This document shows positions 36,180 to 44,329 of a stretch of DNA of 47,060 nucleotides, in pieces (position 1 is the stretch's first letter; every line of letters begins with the position of its first letter). A program made the position numbers and the translations under genes. Below the pieces are notes generated by a model, which was given only the letters and a program-made list of their open reading frames with translations, was not told the DNA's origin and made no database searches. Origin of the DNA: Marinilabilia salmonicolor (GTDB lineage Bacteria > Bacteroidota > Bacteroidia > Bacteroidales > Marinilabiliaceae); contig NZ_PVTS01000024.1 of assembly GCF_003003035.1 (NCBI RefSeq), positions 1 to 47,060 on the forward strand. The letters run 5' to 3'.

Positions 36180-36222
36180 CTGATATTTTATATTTTAATT
36201 TCTGAAGTAATTTGTTCAATTT

Positions 36223-36391
36223 CTTAACCTGGTTTCTTTATGAGATGTTTAAATGCTAATAAATTCGGACAACCGCAGAGAAAATTGATGAAGGAAATAG
36301 TGAACTATTTTCAAGTCAATTTTTTGAGGACGCCTGAACTTAGCAGGTAGTTGAACATCGCAATAGATAATTTATGAATAATCCAGGTTAT
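36223..36391 (+). repeat. family B repeat, copy B3
   Basis: A 169-bp copy; relative to B4 it lacks 13 bp near its left end, and the rest aligns almost base for base. Left terminal repeat CTTAACCTGG, right end AATAATCCAGGTTA. The nested hairpin is AAAATTGA (36281-36288) with TCAATTTT (36316-36323), enclosing AAATAGT-GA-ACTATTT (36295-36310). It lies 44 bp upstream of the PBP start codon, in the region where that gene's promoter should be. Confidence 0.78.
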
Positions 36392-36481
36392 TACCTGCAA
36401 AACTTATTCCGTTTTGGATTGGCTGTAAAAGTACGAAAAAAGACGGAATCAAAATGTTTGAGACACTATATTAGAGGCTGG

Positions 36482-36669
36482 CTTATGAACAGACCCTATT
36501 TAGTGCCTGGCAATAAAGTCGGGAGAATGGTAATTGGAGCTGTGTCGATTCAGAAAGTTGTGTTTGCAAGGCCTGGCATTCCCTGAAATGCGAAGTTTAC
36601 CTGAGTAAATGAGGAATTTTCGGGCAGGCGTAACGCAGTAAATGATACTTTATGGACAAACTTTTTTAG
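36482..36669 (+). repeat. family A repeat, copy A3
   Basis: The most diverged full copy. The left hairpin flank is CTATTTAGTGCCTGG; TGTTTGCAAGGCCTGGCATT precedes the stem CCCTGAAAT (36581-36589) with ATTTTCGGG (36616-36624), then GGCGTAACGCAGTAAATG and ACTTTATGGACAAAC. Its left CTAAGTA end is degenerate. It begins 90 bp after B3 in the same orientation. Unlike A1 and A2 it does not touch a stop codon. Confidence 0.68.
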
Positions 36670-36818
36670 CGAACGTACCACCTGTGGGGTTATCTTGCCC
36701 TTAATAACGGAGATGTATCCGGATTAATTGAGATTCGGAAAAAATATTTATATGTGTGTAAGTGTGTTGTTGGTCAGTGTTTTGAGTGTTTTTATGTTGT
36801 GGAGCAGTCGTGAGTCGC

Positions 36819-36850
36819 TTGATTGCTGTTAACAATATTTTATAAATTTG
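36819..36850 (+). promoter_or_regulatory. candidate topA promoter
   Basis: TTG (36819-36821), 21 bp, then TAAATTTG (36843-36850), a perfect TAnnTTTG -7 box, 48 bp before the topA start. The spacing is at the long end of the usual range. Confidence 0.42.
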
Positions 36851-36898
36851 GCCCCAAGTTTTATTATAATGCGTCGCATTAGAACCAAATAATCGAAG

Positions 36899-39334
36899 AT
36901 GGCGAAAAAAGAGAAGACAACAGAAGAGAATCTGGTTATTGTAGAGTCGCCTGCAAAGGCCAAGACGATAGAGAAGTTTCTGGGAAAGGGGTTTATGGTG
37001 AAATCCAGTTTTGGTCACATACGTGATTTGGCAAAGAAAGATTTTGGTATTGATCTTAATCATAATTATCAGCCTCAATACATCGTTTCGGAAGATAAAA
37101 AGGAAGTGGTTCGGGAACTGAAATCACTGGCCAAAAATGCTGATACGGTGTGGCTTGCTTCCGATGAAGACCGCGAGGGAGAGGCAATTGCATGGCATCT
37201 TAGTGAGGTGCTGGAGTTGTCTCAGGAGAAAACACGAAGGATTGTGTTTCATGAAATAACAAAGGAGGCTATCCTTTCGGCCATTGAATCTCCCAGGGCT
37301 ATCGACGATAATCTGGTGAATGCGCAGCAGGCCCGCAGGGTACTGGACCGACTGGTAGGGTTTGAGCTTTCTCCGGTGCTGTGGAAAAAAGTAAAACCTT
37401 CCTTGTCAGCGGGTAGAGTTCAGTCGGTGGCTGTAAGACTCCTGGTGGAGCGCGAAAGAGAAATCTTCGACTTTAACGCAGAATCAGCATTTCGGGTGTC
37501 TGCCATTTTCACCATCGATGAAGGAGGGAAGAAGAGTGATTTTAAAGCTGAACTGAATCATCGGTTTAAGACACTGGAAGAGGCAAAAGCTTTTTTGAAT
37601 AGTTGTGCGGGAGCTGACTTTAAGGTAAATTCTGTTGTTAAGAAACCTTCAACAAAAACTCCGGCTGCGCCTTTTACTACTTCCACACTGCAACAGGAAG
37701 CTGCCCGGAAGCTCGGTTTTAGCGTGGGACAAACCATGTCGGTGGCTCAAAAGCTTTATGAGGCAGGTAAGATTACTTACATGAGAACGGATTCGGTAAA
37801 TCTTGCCAAATCGGCTGTTAGTGCTGTTGCATCTGCCATAACTTCTGAGTTCGGAGAGAAGTATGTGAAGGTTCGGCAATATCGAACCAAATCGAAGGGA
37901 GCCCAGGAAGCGCACGAGGCCATCAGGCCAACCTATCCTGACAATCCATCGGTTAGCGGGTCTGCCCAGGAACAGAAACTATATGATTTAATATATAAAC
38001 GTACAATGGCTTCTCAGATGAGTGATGCTCTTATAGAGAAGACTACTGTTAATATAGGTGTTGGCGCAGAGAAACATCAGTTCGTCGCCACCGGAGAGGT
38101 TGTGAAGTTTGATGGTTTTCTGAAGGTATATATTGAATCGTCTGATCAGGAAGAGGACGAAGAGTCTGCAACTTTTTTGCCGGCCACGAAGGAAAACGAT
38201 GCACTGACCCTGAAAAAACTGGAGTCGCGTCAAAGGTTTTCCCAGAAACCACCCCGATATTCCGAAGCAAGTTTGGTGCGTAAGCTCGAAGAGCTGGGGA
38301 TTGGACGTCCTTCCACCTATGCACCAACCATCAGTACCATTCAGCAAAGGGGGTATGTGGTCAAGGAAGATCGTCCCGGCACCCCACGTGCTTATCAATT
38401 CTTGTGGCTTGAAGGGGGAGCAGTAAAGCATGAGGAAAGATCGGAGATGGCCAATGCAGAAAGAAATAAACTTTTCCCTACCGATATAGCCATGGTTGTA
38501 AACGACTTCCTGGTTAGCTATTTCCCTAATGTCGTTAGCTATGATTTTACTGCCAGAGTGGAGCAGGAATTTGATGAAATAGCCCTGGGAAATCTGGGTT
38601 GGCAGAAGGCCATTGATGAGTTTTACAAGCCTTTTCATCAGCAGGTGGAAGAGACACTGGAAAAATCGGATCGAACAACCGGAGAACGGGTATTGGGAAC
38701 CGACCCTAAAACAGGAAAACCTATCAGTGTTCGTATCGGACGGTTTGGGCCAATGGCTCAGCTGGGGAGTTCCGATGATGAGGAAAAACCACGATATGCA
38801 CCTCTCACCCGCGAGCAGCACCTTGAAACAATAACGTTGGAGGAGGCTGTTAAGTTGTTTGATCTTCCACGGGATCTGGGCACTTATGAAGATAAGAAAG
38901 TAGTGGTTGGTGTTGGTCGTTTTGGTCCGTATGTCCGGCACGACGGGAAATTTGCCTCTTTGAAGAAAGGGGTGGACGATCCGATGACCATTGATCTGGA
39001 TCGGGCCATCGAACTTATTGAAGAGAAAAGGGAACGAGACAATAAAAAATACATTAAATCGTTTGAAGAGGACAAGGATCTTCAGGTGCTTAACGGTCGA
39101 TGGGGACCTTATATCAGTTACAAGAAGAAAAACTATAAAATTCCTAAGGACACCGAGGCTGCCGATCTGAGTTATGATGATTGCCTAAAGCTTATTGCAG
39201 AGGGAGATAAAACAAAAAAAACGAAGAAAGGGAAAACTTCAAAAACTTCCGGCACAAAGAAAACAACTAAAAGTGCTTCGGCGGGTAAAAAGAAGGGTTC
39301 TTCAACTTCGAAAACGACAAAAAAAGCTAAGTAG
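36899..39334 (+). CDS. topA: DNA topoisomerase I
   Basis: An 811-residue type IA topoisomerase that relaxes negative supercoils. TOPRIM domain at the N-terminus (NLVIVESPAKAKTIEKFLG; acidic ASDEDREGEAIAWH); catalytic Tyr in ITYMRTDSVN near residue 297; LSAGRVQSVAVRLLVERE and YAPTISTIQQRGYV. Instead of zinc fingers the C-terminus has three short repeats (SVRIGRFGPMAQLG, VVVGVGRFGPYVRHDG, LNGRWGPYISY) and then a Lys/Thr/Ser-rich basic tail likely to bind DNA. The stop TAG lies in the CTAAGTAGTTTCTGTCC end of a mini family A repeat, so the tail's last codons border the element. Confidence 0.96.
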   Translation: MAKKEKTTEENLVIVESPAKAKTIEKFLGKGFMVKSSFGHIRDLAKKDFGIDLNHNYQPQYIVSEDKKEVVRELKSLAKNADTVWLASDEDREGEAIAWHLSEVLELSQEKTRRIVFHEITKEAILSAIESPRAIDDNLVNAQQARRVLDRLVGFELSPVLWKKVKPSLSAGRVQSVAVRLLVEREREIFDFNAESAFRVSAIFTIDEGGKKSDFKAELNHRFKTLEEAKAFLNSCAGADFKVNSVVKKPSTKTPAAPFTTSTLQQEAARKLGFSVGQTMSVAQKLYEAGKITYMRTDSVNLAKSAVSAVASAITSEFGEKYVKVRQYRTKSKGAQEAHEAIRPTYPDNPSVSGSAQEQKLYDLIYKRTMASQMSDALIEKTTVNIGVGAEKHQFVATGEVVKFDGFLKVYIESSDQEEDEESATFLPATKENDALTLKKLESRQRFSQKPPRYSEASLVRKLEELGIGRPSTYAPTISTIQQRGYVVKEDRPGTPRAYQFLWLEGGAVKHEERSEMANAERNKLFPTDIAMVVNDFLVSYFPNVVSYDFTARVEQEFDEIALGNLGWQKAIDEFYKPFHQQVEETLEKSDRTTGERVLGTDPKTGKPISVRIGRFGPMAQLGSSDDEEKPRYAPLTREQHLETITLEEAVKLFDLPRDLGTYEDKKVVVGVGRFGPYVRHDGKFASLKKGVDDPMTIDLDRAIELIEEKRERDNKKYIKSFEEDKDLQVLNGRWGPYISYKKKNYKIPKDTEAADLSYDDCLKLIAEGDKTKKTKKGKTSKTSGTKKTTKSASAGKKKGSSTSKTTKKAK

Positions 39335-39374
39335 TTTCTGTCCAGAGACAGGACTAAAAATAAATTTTGCTTAG
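39327..39374 (-). repeat. 48-bp mini family A element at the topA stop
   Basis: CTAAGTAGTTTCTGTCC, AGAGACAGG, ACTAAAAATAAATTTTGCTTAG. The first 17 bases are identical to the inverted right end of copy A1, and the final GCTTAG is the inverted left end. The whole interior of the 155-bp core is missing. It has the same length and interior as the mini copy at 9107-9154. The topA stop codon TAG is at its positions 6-8. A TTTATGAACAGACT flank follows. Confidence 0.62.
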
Positions 39375-39444
39375 TTTATGAACAGACTTTAAGTAGAGCA
39401 ACCGTGCAATCTGAAAGTATTAATTTTAAATATTAAATTGTCTG

Positions 39445-40614
39445 GTGGAAATCAGTAATTACATAGAGCCTGTTAAATTGAACAGGGTTTCTTATCAAGG
39501 GATTGCTGACGAGGAAACACTGGGAAATGACATATTGTTTTTTGATGGAACGGCCCAATGGTTTTTGGATAAAAAATTTGACGTAGCCATACTGGGTGTT
39601 CCCGAAACCAGAAATTGCCAACGGGCAGTTTCTTCTGAAGCCCCCGGTATTATTCGCAGATGGCTGTACGGGATGAGGAAAATTTCTTCCGGAGATGTCA
39701 TTGCTGATTTGGGCAATGTTAAAGGAAATAGTCTTAAGGATCGTTACATTGCGCTTCAAGAGGTTGCCGAGTATCTGGAACAGCAGAATGTTGTGGTTTT
39801 AGTTCTCGGAGGTTCTCAGGATTTGACGGTTCCTCTTTGCGGGGTTTTTCCAAAAACGGCAAGGAAGTTTAACCTTACAGTGGTTGATTCGTTTATCGAT
39901 CTGGTGCCGGCAGACGACGATTATTCAGAAGAAACCTTTCTGAATAAGCTGATTGCTGATTATGGCCCCGAAAATATAGAGGATTTGAGCCTGTTGGGAT
40001 GCCAGAATTATTATTGCAGCAGCCGGCAGGAGCAGGTTTTGAGCGACCATTATTTTCGGTTGGCCCGATTAAAGGAGCTCAGAAATGAGAACATTGAAAC
40101 GGTTGAAGTATTTTTGAGACAGTCAGATGTTTTGAGTTTCGATTTTTCGGCGATCAGGGAAATGCCGGTGCTGCCGGGAGGAAATAAAATGCCAAACGGA
40201 TTTTCTGAACTTGATGCTTGTCGGATCTTATGGTATGCCGGAGCTTCTGATGTTCTGAAGATTACAGGACTTTTTAATTTGCCGGCAGGAAATTCTGAAG
40301 GCGAGGAGTACGGGCCGCTGGGAGCGCAGATGTGTTGGCATTTTTTGGAAGGAAGGGGCGCCAGGTGCGGGGATTACCCGCTAAGGTCTTTTCAGGATTA
40401 TGAATTAAAGGCAGTTTACCTGGAGGAGTTTGATGCTTCTTTGAAATTTTACCATAATCCGGCTAACGGCAGATGGTGGTTGATGATACCGTACGGCGAC
40501 AATGAGCGGTTGATCCCATGTTCCGGGAAAGACTATAAGGATGCTGTAGCTAAAGAATTACCTGCCTTGTGGTGGCATTTCTTTATGAAGAACTCTAACC
40601 TGGATTATTCATAA
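39445..40614 (+). CDS. arginase-fold protein with degenerate metal site
   Basis: A 389-residue protein of the ureohydrolase (arginase/agmatinase/formimidoylglutamase) superfamily. Fold marks: VVLVLGGSQDLTVPL, FNLTVVDSFIDLVPADD, SDVLSFDFSAIREM. In active enzymes these would read GG-x-H, D-A-H-x-D and S-x-D-x-D. Here the first His is Gln, the second motif is DSFID, and the last metal Asp is Ser/Ala. Binuclear Mn binding and hydrolase activity are therefore unlikely. Start is GTG 39445. It lies between topA and the type IX secretion genes, a neighbourhood I recall from other Bacteroidetes. Its last five residues and stop (NLDYS) are encoded by the end of repeat B4. Confidence 0.82.
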   Translation: MEISNYIEPVKLNRVSYQGIADEETLGNDILFFDGTAQWFLDKKFDVAILGVPETRNCQRAVSSEAPGIIRRWLYGMRKISSGDVIADLGNVKGNSLKDRYIALQEVAEYLEQQNVVVLVLGGSQDLTVPLCGVFPKTARKFNLTVVDSFIDLVPADDDYSEETFLNKLIADYGPENIEDLSLLGCQNYYCSSRQEQVLSDHYFRLARLKELRNENIETVEVFLRQSDVLSFDFSAIREMPVLPGGNKMPNGFSELDACRILWYAGASDVLKITGLFNLPAGNSEGEEYGPLGAQMCWHFLEGRGARCGDYPLRSFQDYELKAVYLEEFDASLKFYHNPANGRWWLMIPYGDNERLIPCSGKDYKDAVAKELPALWWHFFMKNSNLDYS

Positions 40615-40776
40615 ATTATCTATTGCGATGTTCAACTTCCTTCTAAATTCAGGCGTCCTCAAAAAATTGATTCGAAAATAGTTCACTATTTCCTGTATCA
40701 ATTTTATCTGCGGTAACCTAAATTTATTGGCATTTAAACATCTCTTAACGATAACTGATGAAGAAGCCAGGTTAAG
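40595..40776 (-). repeat. family B repeat, copy B4
   Basis: 182 bp. Left end CTAACCTGGATTATTCATAAA, right end CCAGGTTAAG. Read on the minus strand it matches B3 closely, with the hairpin AAAATTGA...TCAATTTT around AAATAGT-GA-ACTATTT identical to B3. The first 20 bases are coding: they supply the C-terminal codons and TAA of the arginase-like gene. It fills most of the gap before porP. Confidence 0.78.
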
Positions 40777-40950
40777 AATGGAAATAAATAGAAGAATTAT
40801 TTTAGTTTCTTAATGAAAAACGAAACCTTTACCGGCCAAATATAGTATATGGACTTAGCTTTTTGCGTAGATAATATACGTTCTTTTGATGGAGACAAGG
40901 GCCTGTCAAGTAAGCAAATAGGGGTTTTGCGTGGAGGTGGTAAGAAAACA

Positions 40951-41919
40951 GTGTCACCTATTTTTAACAAAATAAAAAGTAGGAGTTTTGTTTTTTTTCT
41001 TTTATTTTGCATTTCCTCCGGACTTTACGCCCAATTTGACCCCATGTTTAGTCAGAACATGTTTAACCATTTGAACACCAACCCGGGATATGCCGGGAAC
41101 AGTGGAAAGATGAATGTTGTTTTGATGAACCGCAATCAATGGACGGGATTGGAAGGAGCTCCGGTTACAACGGTAGCAGGTGCTGATGCAGCCTTGAATT
41201 TATTTGGCAAAAAGGTTGGTGTCGGACTGGAAGTGATGAATGATGACATCGGCTTTTTTAACAACCTGATGATCAGATTGTCATTCGCACGAAGATATTT
41301 ACTGGGAGAAGGAGAGTTAGGTATTGGAATTTCAACGGGAATTCTAAGTCAGAGTTTTGATGGCTCCGGAATTGAAATCCCCGAAAGCGATTACCATGAT
41401 CCCAATGATCCGATGGTGCCTTCTGAAAAAATCAGCGGGTTTGCACCGGATTTTGGATTAGGAGCCTTTTACCAGGGGCCCGGATGGTATGCAGGAGCTG
41501 GAGTTCAACATTTATTTTCTCCTGAACCAAACTTTCAGGATGATTTTTACGTATATGTGCATCGTTCTCTGTTTTTAACGGGAGGATACCTGATAAATCT
41601 GGAAGAACGAAACTTTGATCTGGAACCTTCCATCTTTTTCAGACAGGGTGGAGGAAGCTGGCAGGCAGATTTGAATCTGAATTTGCACTTCCGGGAAAAG
41701 TATTGGGCCGGACTGACCTATCGATATCAGGATGCAGTGGTTTTATTGGCCGGTCTGAATTTGAAAAATGGAATAAGAGCCGGATACAGTTACGATATTA
41801 CCACATCGAAACTGTCAAATACCGGAAGCAGCGGATCGCATGAAATAATGATAGGTTATTCTTTTGATTTGAATATCAATAAGAAACAAAAAAGATATAA
41901 GAGTGTCAGATTTTTGTAG
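40951..41919 (+). CDS. porP: type IX secretion PorP/SprF-family outer membrane protein
   Basis: A 322-residue beta-barrel protein of the PorP/SprF family, which links the type IX secretion ring to the outer membrane or to specific cargo. Signal peptide SRSFVFFLLFCISSGLYAQF is cut at YAQ|F. The mature start DPMFSQNMFNHLNTNPGYAG is the family signature; amphipathic strands and a GxxGxSYD end follow. The open frame begins at ATG 40849, which would put 34 odd residues before the signal peptide. GTG at 40951, preceded by GGAGGT at 40933-40938, gives a normal signal peptide, so I prefer it. First gene of the porP-gldKLMN operon. Confidence 0.9.
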   Translation: MSPIFNKIKSRSFVFFLLFCISSGLYAQFDPMFSQNMFNHLNTNPGYAGNSGKMNVVLMNRNQWTGLEGAPVTTVAGADAALNLFGKKVGVGLEVMNDDIGFFNNLMIRLSFARRYLLGEGELGIGISTGILSQSFDGSGIEIPESDYHDPNDPMVPSEKISGFAPDFGLGAFYQGPGWYAGAGVQHLFSPEPNFQDDFYVYVHRSLFLTGGYLINLEERNFDLEPSIFFRQGGGSWQADLNLNLHFREKYWAGLTYRYQDAVVLLAGLNLKNGIRAGYSYDITTSKLSNTGSSGSHEIMIGYSFDLNINKKQKRYKSVRFL

Positions 41920-41952
41920 AAAATTAGAACAAAATAGATTATCCGAAATACT

Positions 41953-43281
41953 ATGAAGAAAGTACTTGCCCTGAGTGTCATCGTAGTCACAGTTTTAAGC
42001 GGATGTGGTCAGTCCGGCGGCGGAGAGTTGGTCGGAGTATCCAGAAAAGCGGCTTTTTATGAGCCTGATCCTTATGGTATGCTATTTATACCGCAAGGCA
42101 GTTTCAATATGGGCCCGGCAGACGAAGACCTCGCTTATACTATGAGTTCCCAGAAACGGACCATGTCGGTTCCGTCATTCTGGATGGACGAAACCGAGAT
42201 TACCAACTCCGAGTATCGTCAGTTTGTTTATTGGGTTCGGGATTCCTTAGCCCGCCGATTGTTAGGCGAGCAGTTCGAAGAATTCATTATTGCCGAGGAT
42301 GAGTTTGGTAATCCAATTGATCCTCCATTCCTGAATTGGGATGAGCCTATTGACTGGCGAAATGAAGAGTATTCTGCCATTTTGGAAGAGATGTTTCTTC
42401 CTGAGAATGAGCGCTTCTTCCGTCGGAAGGAGATCGATACCCGGAAGTTGGTCTATGACTACCAGTGGGTTGATCTTCAGCAGGCAGCTAAAAAAACCAA
42501 CCGGTACAACTATGAAACCAAGGAGTATGAGGGGATGGCTTACGATAAGGATGGGCGTGAACGTGAAATCACCGATCGCTCCGCTTTTATCATGAGCGAC
42601 CAGGTTCTGGTATATCCCGATACACTCGTGTGGGTGGCTGACTTTACCTATTCGTTCAATGAACCATTGACCGAAAAGTATTTCTGGCATCCCGGATTCG
42701 ATGAGTATCCTGTGGTTGGGGTTACCTGGAAGCAAGCAACTGCTTTTGCCATCTGGCGCACCAACCTGCTTAACGATTATCTGATCAGTAAAGGGGAGCC
42801 TGTGGTAAGTAACTATCGTTTGCCCAGTGAAGCTGAGTGGGAATATGCTTCCCGAGGCGGTCTGGATCAGAACAAATATCCCTGGGGAGGATACTATACC
42901 CGTAATAATCAGGGGTGTTTTCTTGCCAACTTTAAGCCGCTCAGGGGACGTTATGGCGATGATGGTGGAATGTACACCATGTCTGTAGCCAACTTTGCTC
43001 CCAACGATTTTGGACTGTTCGATATGGCCGGAAACGTTGCCGAATGGACGTCAAGTGCTTATGACGAGTCATCTTACGGATTTATGCATGACATGAGTCC
43101 TACCTATAAATATAATGCCCGCCCGGAAGATCCTGAAGTGATGAAGAGAAAAGTTATCAGAGGTGGATCCTGGAAAGATATCGGGTATTATCTGCAGAAT
43201 GGTATTCGCACTTATGAATATCAGGATTCAGCAAAGTCATATATCGGTTTCCGATGTGTGCGTGATTTTATCGGAGGTTAA
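41953..43281 (+). CDS. gldK: type IX secretion lipoprotein GldK/PorK
   Basis: A 442-residue outer-membrane lipoprotein that, with GldN, forms the periplasmic ring of the type IX secretion and gliding machine. The signal ends in LSGC (Cys18). The body is a formylglycine-generating-enzyme (FGE-sulfatase) fold: FIPQGSFNMGP, FWMDETEITNSEYRQFV, YRLPSEAEWEYASRGG, FDMAGNVAEWTSS, VIRGGSWKD and IGFRCVRD. The catalytic FGE cysteines are not evident, as in other GldK proteins. It lies 33 bp after porP. Confidence 0.95.
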   Translation: MKKVLALSVIVVTVLSGCGQSGGGELVGVSRKAAFYEPDPYGMLFIPQGSFNMGPADEDLAYTMSSQKRTMSVPSFWMDETEITNSEYRQFVYWVRDSLARRLLGEQFEEFIIAEDEFGNPIDPPFLNWDEPIDWRNEEYSAILEEMFLPENERFFRRKEIDTRKLVYDYQWVDLQQAAKKTNRYNYETKEYEGMAYDKDGREREITDRSAFIMSDQVLVYPDTLVWVADFTYSFNEPLTEKYFWHPGFDEYPVVGVTWKQATAFAIWRTNLLNDYLISKGEPVVSNYRLPSEAEWEYASRGGLDQNKYPWGGYYTRNNQGCFLANFKPLRGRYGDDGGMYTMSVANFAPNDFGLFDMAGNVAEWTSSAYDESSYGFMHDMSPTYKYNARPEDPEVMKRKVIRGGSWKDIGYYLQNGIRTYEYQDSAKSYIGFRCVRDFIGG

Positions 43282-43312
43282 ATTTTAGGATTGGAAAAGA
43301 AAAAATATTGTT

Positions 43313-44293
43313 ATGGGTCTTTCGGAATTTGTACAAAGTCCTGCCTATAAAAAGGTAATGGGTAAAGTTTACGGATGGGGTGCTGCACTTGTACTGGCTG
43401 GTGCCTTGTTTAAAATTCAGCACTATCCGGGTGCCGGACCGATGCTGTTGGTTGGAATGGGAACAGAAATTGTAATCTTCTTTCTTTCAGCATTTGAACC
43501 ACCGCATGAAATGCCCGACTGGAGTTTGGTTTATCCCGAACTTGTAGGTCTTGAGCCCAACGAAGATCGTGGAAGACACAGAGGTGGCTCCGGTGGTGGT
43601 GGAGGAAGCGATTTGGCTGCTCTTATCGAAAGCGGAACGCTCGAGCCAGAAATTGTAGAGAAATTAAGCCAGGGTATAAAGAAGCTTTCTGCCACTACAG
43701 GTCAGTTGGCCGATTTGAGTGATGCTTCACTGGCTACCGAGAGTTATTTGCAGAGCATGAAGATGGCATCTGAGTCGGTATCCAAATTGTCCAATTCTCA
43801 GGCAAAAAGTGCTCAGGAACTTGAATCATTGAGTTCGAGCTATGGGGAAACAGCCCAAAAAATATCTACCGGAGGTCAACAGTTGGCAGATGGAATGGCC
43901 GCGGCAGGAAATAATCTTGTGAAGGATATTGAATCATCAGGTCAGGCCTTGGTTAGCTCTTATCAGTCCCTGAGTAAATCGATGAATGAAAATGCCGGTC
44001 AATTGGCAACAAACTCAGAAAGTTATAAAGAGCAATTGAGTGAAGCAAATAAACAGCTGGCGGCTATTAATTCTGTTTATGAAATGCAATTAAAAAGTAT
44101 TTCCGAACAGATGGAAGCTTCTAAAAGCGTTACTACCCAGCTGGGAAGTATTGATCAGGAATTCAGGAAATCAGTTGAAGAAGCCAAAACTTACCAGGAA
44201 GAATTGGGTAAGTTGAATCAGAATATTTCTGAACTCAATACCATTTATGGCAATATGCTGAGCGCCATGAATATGGGGAGTAAACAAAATTAA
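43313..44293 (+). CDS. gldL: type IX secretion motor protein GldL/PorL
   Basis: A 326-residue inner-membrane protein; with GldM it forms the proton-driven motor. Two TM helices at about 18-34 and 42-61. Tyr20, Lys34, His37 (LFKIQHYPG) and Glu52 (GMGTEIVIFF) line up with the TM residues reported as important in Flavobacterium GldL. A Gly-rich linker (SGGGGGS near 95) leads to a long helical cytoplasmic tail rich in Ser, Gln and Glu (about 110-326). The motor residues are kept although I cannot tell if the cell glides. It begins 31 bp after gldK. Confidence 0.95.
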   Translation: MGLSEFVQSPAYKKVMGKVYGWGAALVLAGALFKIQHYPGAGPMLLVGMGTEIVIFFLSAFEPPHEMPDWSLVYPELVGLEPNEDRGRHRGGSGGGGGSDLAALIESGTLEPEIVEKLSQGIKKLSATTGQLADLSDASLATESYLQSMKMASESVSKLSNSQAKSAQELESLSSSYGETAQKISTGGQQLADGMAAAGNNLVKDIESSGQALVSSYQSLSKSMNENAGQLATNSESYKEQLSEANKQLAAINSVYEMQLKSISEQMEASKSVTTQLGSIDQEFRKSVEEAKTYQEELGKLNQNISELNTIYGNMLSAMNMGSKQN

Positions 44294-44329
44294 TCAGGAA
44301 AGTAATAACCTTAAAGACCTATTTGTGAT

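Noticed and set aside
36223-36669. CRISPR array or tandem repeats in the repeat-rich gap before topA
   Set aside because: The repeats are two different long elements, one copy each, with no regular short repeat-spacer pattern.
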